DNA of 64,000 bases from positions 62,001 to 126,000 of the forward strand of contig NW_026111630.1 of NCBI RefSeq assembly GCF_024679095.1, read 5' to 3'. A program made the translations under genes and the position numbers. This DNA comes from Eriocheir sinensis. Lineage: Eukaryota > Arthropoda > Malacostraca > Decapoda > Varunidae. Under the pieces are notes generated by a model that saw nothing but the letters and a program-made list of their open reading frames with translations, did no database searches and was not told the DNA's origin. This document shows, in pieces, positions 22,000 to 33,925 of this stretch (positions are counted from its first letter, which is position 1; the number at the start of each line of letters is the position of its first letter).

Positions 22000-23460
22000 C
22001 AGAATGTGTTAGCTATGCCCCTTCCAACCTCATTGCCACGTCTCTCATTTGTAGTCCTTCCTTTTGTGTTAGTCTAATGCTTGGGTATACAGGTTCATAT
22101 CCATTTGACATATACTTTCCTCCACAAGTTGACTGGCTAAAGGGCACCACCAAAACATGTAGAAACTATGCCCCTCACACCTAATCACCACGTCTTTCAA
22201 TTGTATTCATTCCTATTGTGTTGGTCTAATGTTCAGAATACAAGGTCATATCCATTGACATTCACCTTCTCCGTAAGTTGACTGGCTAAAGGGTGCCAAC
22301 ACAGTGTCTATTAATCATGCACTCTTCACCTAATTGCCACGTCTTTCATTGGTAGTCCTTCCTATTGTGTTATTCTACTCTTTGGCGATACAAGTTCATA
22401 TCCATTTGACATTCACCTCTTCTGTAACTTGACTGGCTGAAGGTTCGCAAAAATGTATAATGAACTAAGCATTTCCCACCTAATTACGATGTCTTTAACT
22501 TCTAGTTCTTTCCATTGTGTTATTCTACTCTTTGGCGATACAGGTTCATATCCATTTAACATTCTTCTCTCTGCGCTGACCGGCTGAAGGGCAAACATAC
22601 GCTTTCCCAGCCTTCAGTTTTTAGTCTATTTCTATTCCTTCCTTCCGTGCTCTGTTGATGTTTGCCAGTGTACGTTCATAGCTTCATATCCACTTGACAT
22701 AGTCTCCTCCATTCGTTGACTGTCTAAAGGTTAAGCTAAACACACACATTCCTGTCCTTCAACGTAACTCCACCTCGGGTCATTCTATCCACCACGCTGC
22801 CCTTCCCTTCCCTCCCTACTTCCCCCTTACTCCCTTTCCCCTTCTCCCTTCATTTGCCTCAGCCTCCTCTGTACGTTGACTCACTAAAGAAAGGTTAAGT
22901 TAAACACGCATTGCTATCCGTCATTTTTTTACTCCTATATTCTTTCCTTTTGTGCTCTACTGATGGTCGTTAATACAAGTTCACACCCATTTGACACACA
23001 TATATACTTTCCTTCGTAAGTTGGCAGGTTAACTATTTTAACGATAAATATAGATGAATCTCGTTATTGGGGACCAGAAGACAGATTTTGGGTCGGAAGT
23101 CGGTAAATATAAGAGGCTGAGTACAACAATCTGGCAACGTTGGTGCCTCAACGCATAGGCCTGGCTGCATGTATATAGTTATCCACTGAGGGGAGAGAGA
23201 GGGAGGGCAGTGGAAGAAACGGAGGAAGAAAAATGTAAAAACACAAAAATAAGATTATCTATTAATTATCTATTTTAAAGGTCCCTCCACCACCCATCTA
23301 ATAACTAAGTCTTTCATGTACACTCCCTTGTTTTCTGCTTTATTCTGCCTTCTGTGTGGCGGCGTACGTTCATATCCATTTGACATTCTCCTTCTCTGTA
23401 CGGTGACTGTCTAAAGGTTAAGCTAAACACACATCAGCATTCCTGTCCTTCAACGTGACT
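22000..23460. repeat. ~150-bp satellite-like tandem array
   Basis: CATATCCATTTGACAT recurs at 22099, 22248, 22398, 22548, 22685 and 23371, with a variant at 22982, so the basic period is close to 150 bp. Each unit also has a (G)TTGACTGGCTAAAGG word and TTTCATT...TAGTC. The array is interrupted by an M192 half copy at 23036-23141. A longer duplicated word set (CATTCCTGTCCTTCAACGT) occurs at 22750 and 23437. Confidence 0.85.
23036..23141 (+). mobile_element. M192 MITE, right-half copy
   Basis: It matches the right half of the full copy at 55231-55421: TAGATGAATCTCGTTATTGG, then TAAATATAAGAGGCTGAGTA and the terminal ATCTGGCAACGTT. The left terminal repeat is absent. Confidence 0.75.
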
Positions 23461-23682
23461 CCTCCTCAGGACATTCTATCCAACACGCTGCCCCATTCAC
23501 CGCTCCTGCCTCGCCCACTCATGCCTCACCACCACCACCACCACCACCCACGGCTCCTCATCCTCGACCTTTCCTCCCTCACGCCACCCCTACATCCCCG
23601 TCCCTTCCGCCCAGACTCACACCCACACCCTCAATCATCCAATAGTCTCAGATCCGCGAGGCTTGTTCTATCAACACGCGAG

Positions 23683-23683
<1 letters not shown>

Positions 23684-23724
<41 letters not shown>

Positions 23725-23733
23725 ACACACACA
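23684..23733 (+). repeat. (CA)n microsatellite
   Basis: CA repeat with one CCCA interruption, directly upstream of the SINE at 23734. A short (CAC)n tract is at 23527-23552. Confidence 0.9.
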
Positions 23734-24299
23734 GCAACTGGTAGAGCGCTGCGCTGCCAGGCTTCACGATCTGACAGGGCGGCGGTTCAGGCCCGCTCAG
23801 GCCGGATTCTTTCAGTTGACAAGAAGGTTACTGTCCCCCCTTGAGCAAGGGAATGGGGTGTGTGGTGTGTGAGGTCTAACAGTACCAGAGATCGACTAAA
23901 GCCCCGTTCACACTGTGCCCTCTGGGCCACGACTACCCACGACTCTAGGGTACACTAAGTCTTGGGTGTTGATGTGAAAGGTCAGGCATATCTTGAAAGA
24001 GGTCTTGAGACTGTTGCCGAATGCTGCGCCGACATCGTGACGGGAGTCTGGAGTCGTGAGGGTTACACGACATACTGGCAACTAGTTTGCCGAATGTCCC
24101 AGACAGTCGGCAAGACACCAAGACCCCAATAAAACCTCGCCCCTTCTCGGGCGTGGGAACCAACTTGTCAAAGGGAAAAGTCGCGGGTTTGACGTGGCCA
24201 AGAGTCGGCACAGTGTGAACAAGGCTTAAATGAGCACTTGCTCTGTCAGGAGGGTACCTGCTAGCGATTACGAGTCCAACTCGCGATCAGGCCGTGGTG

Positions 24300-24300
<1 letters not shown>
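23734..24300 (+). mobile_element. tRNA-derived SINE split by a MITE
   Basis: AACTGGTAGAGCGCTGCG looks like the D-arm/A-box part of a tRNA. About 45 bp later GGCGGTTCAGGCCCGC is a diverged B box. A tRNA-unrelated body follows to 23899 and resumes at 24230 (ATGAGCACTTGCTCTGTCAG) until a (CA)n tail. The two halves join cleanly if the insertion at 23900-24226 and one TAA are removed. No cloverleaf is retained, so this is a SINE and not a tRNA gene. Confidence 0.7.
23900..24226. mobile_element. 327-bp MITE with TAA target duplication
   Basis: The left end AGCCCCGTTCACACTGTGCC and the reverse complement of the right end AGCCTTGTTCACACTGTGCC differ at only two of 20 positions, and GGCCACG follows on both sides. 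The element is flanked by TAA at 23897-23899 and 24227-24229. A 3-bp TWA target duplication is characteristic of PIF/Harbinger transposons, so this is probably a non-autonomous Harbinger-like element. It encodes no transposase. Confidence 0.85.

Positions 24301-24301
<1 letters not shown>

Positions 24302-24353
<52 letters not shown>
24302..24353 (+). repeat. (CA)n microsatellite
   Basis: Perfect CA repeat joining the SINE tail to the R215 copy that follows. Confidence 0.95.
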
Positions 24354-24355
<2 letters not shown>

Positions 24356-24540
24356 ACATATTTGACAAGACTTTCTTAGGAGTTTTGGGGATTTCCAGGA
24401 GTAGTTTTGTGACCCTGGTGGTAGTGTGACCCTTCTTCTGTATCCTGAACGTGAAAAACACTCATAAAAACCCGATTCATCTCCTTTTTGGCCTTTGGAA
24501 ATAGTTGATGTGAGCGGCGGAAGCGTCTGAGCATACCGAC
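24354..24540 (-). repeat. R215 copy, minus orientation
   Basis: It starts inside the element (TTTGACAAGACTTTCTTAGG) directly after the (CA)n tract. It runs through ATCCTGAACGTGAAAAACAC and ends in GCGGAAGCGTCTGAGCATAC. The outer terminus is replaced by the microsatellite. Confidence 0.8.
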
Positions 24541-26160
<1,620 letters not shown>

Positions 26161-26419
26161 TTGCCCTCCGCCCCGTTTCCCTCCTCGTTTCAAGTGTTCG
26201 TGCGTGCGCTACCTATCCACAGCTTCAGCTTCAGCATTGTGGTGAGTCAGGCAGGGAAGGTTCACTGCTCGGCACGAACTAATATTTGTAAACACCTGAT
26301 CCGCCGTGGGTGTCGGATCAGCCTGGCGACGGTTGCACTGGATTCCTTTACTGACACACTGACGCATTCACTCCCCTCTGCCTGGCCGTGGATTGCTGCG
26401 TCATGTGGGTATTGACGTT
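26161..26419. other. No gene recognised
   Basis: Mixed-composition sequence between the polypyrimidine tract and R215 copies. No motif is recognised. Confidence 0.4.
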
Positions 26420-26915
26420 TGAGGCGTGTATTCTCAGCTGCAACAAACTTCCAAAGGCGTCAAAGGAGATTAGTCTGGTTCTCAAGTGTTTTTTTCACGT
26501 TCATGGTGCAGACGCCTTGTCACACTATCACTAAGCCCATAAAACTACCCATGGAAATGCCTACAACCTTTACCAAACGCTTTCGCCTCTCACAGTCAAT
26601 ATTTTCAAAGGCCACAAAGGAGGTTAGTCGGGTTCTCATGGGTGTTATTTTTACGTTCATGGTGCAGAAGCCTTGTCAAACTATCACTAGGCTCATGAAA
26701 CTACTCATGGAAATACTAACACAACCAAAACATCTACGAAAGTCTTACCAAATGTGGGTGAGTGAGCGCTGAAATGTTTGAGAATATGGAAGCCTTTTCA
26801 AACTATCACTAGGCTCATGAAACTACCTATGGAAATACTACTAACACCACAACCTCTACGAAAGCCTTACCAGTGGTGGCTGAGTGAGCCCTGAAATGTT
26901 TGAGACTATAAGTGT
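26420..26915 (+). repeat. Three R215 copies in tandem (last partial)
   Basis: Copies begin near 26425, 26590 and 26786. Shared words are CCAAAGGC, TTTTTACGTTCATGGTGCAG, CACTA(A/G)GC(C/T)CATAAAACTAC-like and GAAATGTTTGAGA. The repeats form a small head-to-tail array. Confidence 0.8.
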
Positions 26916-27018
26916 TAAGAGAAGAGGACTATGAGGCGTGGTGTTAGATATATGAAGTATGACTCGTGAAGGTGAGGATAAAGAGGAACATGAAGTTTGA
27001 GGGTGTGAAGGTGTTATT

Positions 27019-27160
27019 TTTTTTACAGTAGAGGAAGCAATTCAAGGGCAAAAAATATCAATGAGAGAAAAAAAGCCGCTAAGCACTGTCCTTTAAAAAA
27101 AGACTTCAGAAGAGTGGCCAAAGAGGTCAACTTCAGTCAGAGGTCAGTTTCAGTTAGTTA
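27019..27160 (+). repeat. R230-like short repeat
   Basis: A T8 tract, then GAGGAAGCAATTCAAGGGCA and AAAAAAGCCGCTAAGCACTG, as in the copies at 620 and 59945. The downstream part differs. Confidence 0.6.
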
Positions 27161-27576
27161 GTTAGTTTGTTGGTTACTAGCAAATTCTGACGAACTTTTG
27201 TCTAACCGTCAGCAAGAACCTAAACTCCCCTCCACACACACACACATCCTTCCCTTCCTCCCCTTTCTTTCCCTCCTTCCTTCCCTTTCCTTCCTTCCTT
27301 GCCCGTCCCTACTCTTCCTCGTTCCTCGTTTCTTTCTCTTTCTTTCCTTCCCTCCTTCCCGTTCCTTCTTTTCCATCCTTTCCCGTGATAACAAATTGAA
27401 ATATTAGGGTGAAAGGTATGATGCGTTAGTTAGTTAGTTTGTTACTGACACATTCTGACTAACCGTTTTCTACCCGCCAGAAATAGCTTTAACGCCCCCA
27501 CGCCTACACACATCGGTGGTCACTGCCCCCCAAAAGCCCTTACGCTATTATATGCGTCGATAAACAGTGACAGACC

Positions 27577-27579
<3 letters not shown>

Positions 27580-27618
<39 letters not shown>
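27580..27618 (+). repeat. (CA)n microsatellite
   Basis: Perfect CA repeat. A CT-rich stretch precedes it at 27245-27385. No gene is recognised between 27160 and 27850. Confidence 0.9.
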
Positions 27619-27620
<2 letters not shown>

Positions 27621-27849
27621 ATATGGTTGCACCTCTTCCCTGCCTTCCTTCCTCTCCCTCCCTGCCTCCCCTTCCCTCCTCCGCCGCCCTCATGGCATAC
27701 TTGAGGTTGTTGGTGTGACGCCCCGCCCCTCTCCACCACGAGAAGGCTGTTGTTGGTGGAGCACTGAACTTGCTTTTCTTATTTCTTTTCCTCGTGGTTG
27801 ACTTGAGTTCTGGCGGTGAGTTCCAGGTCCATTTGTAGAGTCCATCATG

Positions 27850-28290
27850 CTTACAAATGACTGAAACCATGAAAACAAGACCGCTTCTTTTACTTGACTT
27901 CCACTGTAAATCATCTGAAAGCCTTGGAAAAGAATTTTTCTTTTTCCTACTTTTCCTCAACGTTCACTTCCTGTTTAGTTTCAGGCCCATCCGGCAGGTC
28001 TTTCATGTAAACAAAGACTTAAAATTAGAAAACAGCTTTCATATGACGTCACTTGTTAATCATTTCAAAGACTTTTTATATTTAAGAATGAGTAACACCA
28101 TAGAAAAACACAGCTTGTCATACCCAGCTTCTTTTAAACGACTTTGTGTGTTCATCATTTGGAAGGCTTTTCATGCTTTAAAAATTACTAAAACCATGGA
28201 AAAACACAGCTACTTTTATATACGACTTCAATTCTTTGTCATTTCCAACGCCATTTATGTTCAGAAACGACTACAACCACAGAAAACAGC
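27850..28290. repeat. Weak ~90-bp tandem repeat
   Basis: Words like ACCATGGAAAAACACAGCTA recur at 27866, 28097, 28193 and 28271 (degenerate), with TCATTT..AA(A/G)GCTTT words between. A 148-codon open frame across it has no recognisable domain. Confidence 0.5.
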
Positions 28291-28295
28291 ATTTC

Positions 28296-28420
28296 CACAT
28301 TGATGGTGCAGAAGCTTTGTCGAATTATCACTAGGCGCATAACACTACCCATGGAAATGCTAACACAACCTCTGCAAAAGCCTTATCAAATGTTTGAGAA
28401 TGTGGGCCAAAGACGCCTGC
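28296..28420 (+). repeat. R215 copy, 5'-truncated
   Basis: It starts at TTGATGGTGCAGAAGC and continues with CACTAGGCGCATAACACTAC and AAATGTTTGAGAATGTGG. Confidence 0.7.
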
Positions 28421-28649
28421 CCGATCAGAGCCTAGAGGACAGTTTACAGTCAATACAATAGCAAGTTGGTAAGTCCCCAGCCAAACACAAAACACGAAAA
28501 TTCTTTGTCTATTATTTGGCGTTGTTTTAAAAATGAAAATTAAAAAAAAAAAAAAAACAGGTAATCTTTAAATCTTTAAATAACGGATCATTGTGGAGAA
28601 AATAGCTTGGTTTTGGCGCTAACAATGACTGTGTTGGAGTGTCGAACTG

Positions 28650-28845
28650 GGGGCATATTCTTAAGCAAGGCTTTCCCAAGAGTAGTGGGCATTTCCAGGA
28701 GTAGTTTTATGGCCCTGGTGGTAGTTGGATCCTTCTTCTGTGCCATGAACCAAAAAAACTCACATTAAAACCCGAATTATCTCCTTTTTGGCCTTTGAAA
28801 ATAGTTGGTGTGTGGGGCGGGAGCGTCTGAGAATACCAACCCTGC
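28650..28845 (-). repeat. R215 copy, minus orientation
   Basis: It begins GGGGCATATTCTTAAGCAAGG and continues with GTAGTTTTATGGCCCTGGTG and TGTGCCATGAACC. It ends GCGGGAGCGTCTGAGAATAC. Confidence 0.8.
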
Positions 28846-29120
28846 CCTTACATCCGCCCTCGCCGCCACGCCAACCCAGTGCGAGACGAGCTCAACTCTT
28901 AGCCGCTGGCATGACAAGAGCTCGGGCCGTTCACCTTATTGAGAGCGTAGAGTAGGCGCTTCCTTGTTGTCCTCGCGGCGACTGAATTCCTAATGGACAT
29001 GTCTGCGAGGAACTACTGTGAGAATATGTTTGTTTGTGTGTGAGTGAATGTATGTATGTGTGTATGTGTGTGTGAATGTATGTATGCTTATATGTATGGG
29101 CAGGAGGATGGTCGGAAAAA

Positions 29121-29144
29121 GAGAGAGAGAGAGAGAGAGAGAGA
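29121..29144 (+). repeat. (GA)n at the 3' end of a LINE-A copy
   Basis: Because the LINE here is on the minus strand, this is its (TC)n tail. That matches the plus-strand copy ending at 18000, which also runs into (TC)n. Confidence 0.9.
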
Positions 29145-30027
29145 TTTACATAGAAAATCAGACCACAGACCCCATGGTCCAGACTAGGTGGTCTGTCCTT
29201 AAACCTAAGTGATTTTACATTAATCAGATTGCTCCAAAACGTTGCTTTTCTACTCTAGTTGATATTAAGTTCAAGGAAGTGACGGTCGAGCTTGTTTTTA
29301 AAGGAGTCAATCGTGTTACACTGGACCACTGATGGTGGGAGCTTATTCCATTCTCGCACTACAACGTTGGTGAAGAAAAATTTGGTGCAGTCTGAATTTA
29401 CTTGTCTACATTTGAGTTTTGTGCCATTGTTCCTCGTTCGCAAAGTGTCATCGATCATAAACAATTTTGATCTGTCTACATTCGTGAAACCATTAAGTAT
29501 TTTAAAACATTCGATCAGTTTTCCTCAGGCGACGTTTCTCAAGAGAACATGTTAAGGGTGGAAAGCCTTTCTTCGTAGGATTTGTTGCGCAAGGAAGGGA
29601 TCATTTTTGTTGCTCGACGCTGAACACCTTCCAGTTTAGCAATGTCCTTTGCATGGTGGGGAGACCAAAACTGTACCGCATATCCCAAGTGGGGTCTGAC
29701 TAAACTATTGTAGAGCGTAAGTATTACATCTTTATTTTTGAATAAAAAGTTTCTTTTAATGAAGCCCAACATTCTGTTCGCTTTATTTGCTGCATCGATG
29801 CATTGATGTGAGAATTTGAGGTTTGATGCGATTTTAATCCCCAGGTCCTTAACGCATTGAACACTTGTGAGTTTAACGCTGCGTATTTCGTAATCGAACT
29901 TCTTATTTTTTGTTCCAACTGGAAGGACCTGGCACTTGTCTACGTTAAAGGGCATCTCCCATTTATCCGACCAAGCTGAAATTTTGTGCAAATCCTCTTG
30001 GAGGCTTTGCCTGTCTTCGTCAGTGTG
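29145..30027 (-). pseudogene. LINE family A, 5'-truncated copy
   Basis: Minus-strand reading gives the post-catalytic RT region from DEDRQSL at the 5' break (30027). It continues with [12 protein letters not shown] (about 29955), RPHLGYAVQFWSPHH, GVQRRATKMIPSLR, then after a frameshift FMIDDTLRTRNNG, WNKLPPSVVQC and the terminal LELNIN (29257). One frameshift lies near 29540-29550. Compared with the copy at 14053-18000 it lacks the catalytic FADD and everything upstream. The 3' UTR word GGACCATGGGGTCTGTGGTC is retained. Confidence 0.9.
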
Positions 30028-30044
30028 AGAGAGAGAGAGTTATG

Positions 30045-30475
30045 CTCCTCGACAAGGCCCAGGTAAGATCCTACCTGGAGTACGGGGCTCTGACCTGGAT
30101 GTCCAGCGCTACCACACACCTGCAGAGACTGGACAAGGTGGAGCGACGGGTGCAGCGACTGTTACAGGAGAACAACCCCCAGCCGCCCCCTCAGGATATT
30201 ATACATCTAGACACTCTGGAGCACCGCCGGGACGTCGCTGCGCTGGTGGTGTTCCACAAGGCCCAGGTACAAGGGTACCACACCTGGCAGGCTGAGGCTC
30301 CCCCGCGAGGCTGTGAGAGATACGAGAACAGTACTCTCCAGCCACGAGCAGATCAGGTGCCGAGGTCACGCTCCAGCCAACACCAGCGGACCTTCACCTC
30401 CATGGTGTCCGGCCTGAGGAACACATTCACTGCAGCAGGGCCAACAGTGAGGATATGTCCACCCAGCAAGTAAAA
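30045..30475 (+). pseudogene. LINE family E, C-terminal RT fragment
   Basis: An open frame of about 143 codons with KAQVRSYLEYGALTWMSSA, LDKVERRVQRLL and LEHRRDVAALVVFHKAQV. This YLEYG...W / LDxVQRR / LxHRRxVA pattern is the post-RT region of jockey/I-like LINEs, clearly distinct from families A-D. It joins the head of the LINE-A fragment through a short (GA)n at 30027-30042. The 3' end is near 30550. Confidence 0.75.
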
Positions 30476-30689
30476 GTGGCTGCTCACAGGTGGCGAAGAA
30501 CATGCCCCACACCACTAGTGATGCTAAATACACAGTGAACAAGTGTAAAGGGCTTTTGAAATAATGCACAATAAAAAGTGACATTTTAAACCCTGAAAAG
30601 TGCACACTGAAACATATGCTACTCGAACGATCGCATAAAGTGTCGTCGACAAAAACAAATATGTTGTGTACTATAGATTCGTCTGTTTA

Positions 30690-31335
30690 AATAAGAGAGA
30701 GAGAACGTGGGTGGACGAACCGTATACAAGTGTTGCGAACAGGGTATACTGGGTTTCATCTCAAGGAGCGTAAGCAATAGGAACGCTGAGGTCATCTCCA
30801 AACTCTACTTAGCTCTAGTTAGACCTCACCTAGATTACGCGGTCCAGTTCTGGTCACCCTACTATAGAATGGATATCAAGATGTTAGAATCTGTACAGAG
30901 AAGGATGACAAAAATGATTCAGGGTGTGAGAAACTTGCCCTATGAGGATAGACTTAAGCATTTAAATCTACACTCTCTAGAAAGGCGAAGGTTGCGAGGA
31001 GACCTTATCGAGGTCTATAAATCGATGAAGGGCTTTAATAAAGGGGATGTCAACAGGGTTCTGGTAGTAAAGGAGCCAGGTAGAACACGTATCAATGGTC
31101 TCAAGTTAGATAAATTCAGATTCAGCAAAGACATTGGCAAGAACTGGTTCACAAATAGAATGGTGGATGAGTGGAACAGGCTTGACAGTTATGTTGTGGG
31201 TGCCAATACCATAGATACATTCAAGAAGAGACTGGATAAATTCATGGATAGTGAGGTAAGGTGGTGTTAGGATAACAGGAGCTGCCGTGTATAGGCCGAC
31301 CAGCCTCTTGCAGACTCCTTACGTTCTTATGTTAA
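30690..31335 (+). pseudogene. LINE family B, 5'-truncated copy with intact C-terminal frame
   Basis: An open frame from about 30707 to 31270 includes ILGFISRSVSNRNAEVI, RPHLDYAVQFWSPYY, ESVQRRMTKMIQGVR, LERRRLRGDLIEVYK and WFTNRMVDEWNR, ending DSEVRWC. This is the post-RT region of a CR1-like ORF2. The FADD domain is missing through 5' truncation. The 3' UTR has GCCGACCAGCCTCTTGCAGA and ends in TTCTTATG, as at 21175. A (GA)n remnant lies just upstream at 30695. Confidence 0.9.
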
Positions 31336-31539
31336 ATCACAGCAACCCTCAAATGAAGAGCTTTTAATAAACACACTAAGTCTGACCAGCACCACGCCGC
31401 TCCCCTGAAGAACAAGGTGTATACTCGCTGCATCCCGCCAGCCTAACACATGACTCAGACACTTGGCGCCGCACGTAATAATACTTAGACAAAGCTAAGA
31501 ACCGCACAGAGAAGAATGGAGAAAAGATGCTGGGTATAA

Positions 31540-31712
31540 CATGGAGACAGATAGATAGAGATAGATGTGGAGATAGAAGATAAGAGAGAAGAAGAAAACA
31601 AGAAGAGATTGAGATATAGATAGATAGATAGATATGGAGATGGAGATGGAGAAGAAAAGAAAGAAGAAAACAAGAAGAGAGAGAGAGACAGAGACAGACA
31701 GACAGAGAGCAT
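31540..31712 (+). repeat. GATA/AGAC-rich simple repeats
   Basis: ATAGATAGAGATAG and GAGATGGAGATGGAG words are followed by (GACA)n. The minus strand reads as serine/leucine-rich junk frames. Confidence 0.85.
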
Positions 31713-31899
31713 CATGGACTAGGTAACAAACACAAAATAAAGATAATCCAACGACAAACAAGAACGAGAAATGGACTCGGCGGGACACACCACGCGGAGA
31801 ACTGACATCAGGAGGACAGCCAACGCAACAGTGACAACCCAGAACATGTACAAGTCAGGGCGGGCAGAGGGCGAGCAGGTGGAGAGATTACATGAGAGT

Positions 31900-32665
31900 G
31901 GACCATTTGCCGGAGCAGGATGGAGTACACTAACATCAAACAGAAAAAAGGTAGAGGAATAGACAATTGAGAAAGGCCTTTGTAATAGACTAGTAATAGC
32001 TTAAGATGGTGAAGATTAGAGGTTTGCAGTTACTTAAGTTCGAGCATTTGCCGGAGCAGGATGGCGTAATCTAACATCAAACAGAGCAAGGTGAAGGAAT
32101 AGAGATGGACCATCTAGAAAGACCTCTGTTCTGCCGTAGACTGACGATATGAAGTTTACAGTGTCAATCCCTAAAGTTAGAGCATTTGCCAGAGCAGGAT
32201 GAAGAAGTCTAACATAGAAACATAGAAACATAGAAACCTAACATAGAAAGGTGGAGGACGTTGGGAAAGGCCTTTGTTTTGTATTGGACTAGCAAGGCCT
32301 TAAGATGAAGATTAGATTAAGTTTGAGTATTTGCCAAACCACGATGGAGTATAATATCAGAGAAAGGTGGAGGACGTTGGGAAAGGCCTTTGTTCTGCAG
32401 TAGACTAGCAATGCCTGAAGATGAAGATTATATTAAGTTAAGAGTATTTGCCAAAGCACGATGGAGTAATATATCAAACAGAGAGGGGTGGAGGACGTTG
32501 GGAAAGGCCTCTATGCTGCAGTGGACTAGTAATGACTGAAGATTATGAAGGCCAGAGTGGGGTTAGGTTAGGTTAGGTGGGGTTAGGAGAGGTGGAGGAC
32601 GTTGGGAAAGGCCTCTATCCTGCAGTGGACTAGTAATGGGTGAAGATTATGAAGATCAGAGTGAA
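31900..32665. repeat. ~135-bp tandem repeat, five to six units
   Basis: Units are marked by GCATTTGCCGGAGCAGGATG and its variants at 31905, 32043, 32178, 32324 and 32443. In each, GACGTTGGGAAAGGCC and CTAGTAATG...TGAAGAT words follow. The last unit is shortened and includes GGTTAGG repeats near 32562. Confidence 0.8.
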
Positions 32666-32667
32666 CA

Positions 32668-32740
32668 GTGACGTTAGGTGGGGTCAGGTTCACGGGAGCT
32701 GCCTTATACGCCCACCGGCCTCTTGCAGACTCCTTGGTTA
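32668..32740 (+). mobile_element. LINE-B 3' tail only
   Basis: CACGGGAGCTGCCTTATACG and CCGGCCTCTTGCAGACTCCT match the last ~70 bp of family B at 21090-21155 and 31275-31320. It is an extremely 5'-truncated insertion or a captured 3' end. Confidence 0.7.
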
Positions 32741-32741
32741 G

Positions 32742-32955
32742 TATTGGCAGACACTTCCGCCTCTCACCAACTATTTCCAAAGGCCAAAAGGGTATCAATT
32801 GGTTTATCATGAGAGTGTTTTCAGGTTCATGGCACAGAAGAAGAACCAAACTACTACTAGGACCATTAAAATACTCCTGGAAATACCGAAAACTCATACG
32901 AAAACCGTGTCAAGTATGTGAGCTCGGGCGCCGAAATGGGTTAAGATTCGTTTTA
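32742..32955 (+). repeat. R215 copy
   Basis: Near-complete: AGTATTGGCAGACACTTCCG, CAACTATTTCCAAAGGCC, TTCATGGCACAGAAGAAG, and it ends GCCGAAATGGGTTAAGATTC. Confidence 0.85.
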
Positions 32956-33093
32956 GTACCGTGCCAGTATCTCATTACCTACTTTATGAAACATCAGTAT
33001 CTCTTCATATATCTTTTCTACAAACCTTCAAAAGTCATGGAACGCTTTGAAAATCAATTCAAGGACTCTTTTTGCTATTGAAAATAGGGGATA

Positions 33094-33372
33094 ATGTTTA
33101 CAGCGCGTCGCCTCCTCTGGCGGCAGCCGCGGCGACACTGCAGCTGGTGTTGCGAAATACGTCCTCGCCGAAATAAGTCACATATACATGTGGGGGGTCC
33201 TGGCTAGAAGGGGGGTCAAGGGGGCGCAGCCCCGTTCAAAGTCGTAAAGTTCGGATGGAGTAGTTTAACTATGCTCCCCGACCCTAAACCCTTTGCGAGC
33301 TATTTCACGGCTGCGGCGACTGCAGCGTTGCCGCGGCCGTCGCCAGAGGAGGCGACGCGCTTTCGTAAACAT
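33094..33372. mobile_element. GC-rich MITE with long terminal inverted repeats
   Basis: The left end ATGTTTACAGCGCGTCGCCT and the reverse complement of the right end ATGTTTACGAAAGCGCGTCG share GCGCGTCGCCTCCTCTGGCG. They continue into GCCGCGGC and CTGCAG, giving terminal inverted repeats of roughly 45-50 bp. The interior has a GGGGGCGCAGCCCC palindrome. No transposase is encoded. I could not define the target duplication, so the superfamily is left open. Confidence 0.8.
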
Positions 33373-33394
33373 ACAGCACGTTTGTAGGCTCCAC

Positions 33395-33925
33395 TTACCC
33401 TCTTCTAGGTTCTATCCGTACACCTCTATATAGTTTCTCGTGGAAATACTACAAGAATACACAGTCGTTCCACGCACAGCATGATGACGTCACACTCTCA
33501 TCTGACCTAAATCTCAGCTCCAGGGTTCCCATGAAAACAACAACAACTAAAAGTAAAGGATGACTCATGTGTGACGAATATAATGCAAATAAAAGGTAGC
33601 GAAAACAAAGAACCTGATGTTAAGGCCAGTCCTACAGTCAGTACAGCACGTTTGTAAGCTCCCCGACCGAACACAAAACACGACGAAAATTCCTTGTTTA
33701 GTTTTTTTCACATTTGTTACCTTTTTATGCCCTTGAACTGCTCCTCTGCTGTAAGGAAAAAAAAAACTATACAGGAATTTTCGTCGTGTTTTGTGTTCGG
33801 TTGGGGGCCAAACGTGCTGTACTGGACTGGCCCTAACTCAGATGAATGACGTCATCATGCTGTGCGAACGACTGTGTATTCTTATAGAAAGAAACTATGA
33901 ACCTAGAAGAGGTAAAAGGAAAAGG
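33395..33925. repeat. Nested imperfect palindrome
   Basis: The outer arms pair 33400-33500 (CTCTTCTAGGTTC, AGAATACACAGTCGTTC, CACAGCATGATGACGTCA) with their complement at 33840-33920. The inner arms pair 33623-33690 with 33765-33834 through GTACAGCACGTTTG and ACCGAACACAAAACACGACG. Only the left outer arm has about 110 extra bp before the inner arm. The loop (33725-33765) holds an R230-like GCCCTTGAACTGCTCC plus an A-tract. This is a foldback-type element or two nested MITEs. A half copy of the inner arm is at 28455-28520. Confidence 0.8.

Noticed and set aside
27857..28303. 148-codon frame as a gene
   Set aside because: It runs through a weak tandem repeat and into an R215 copy. No domain was recognised.
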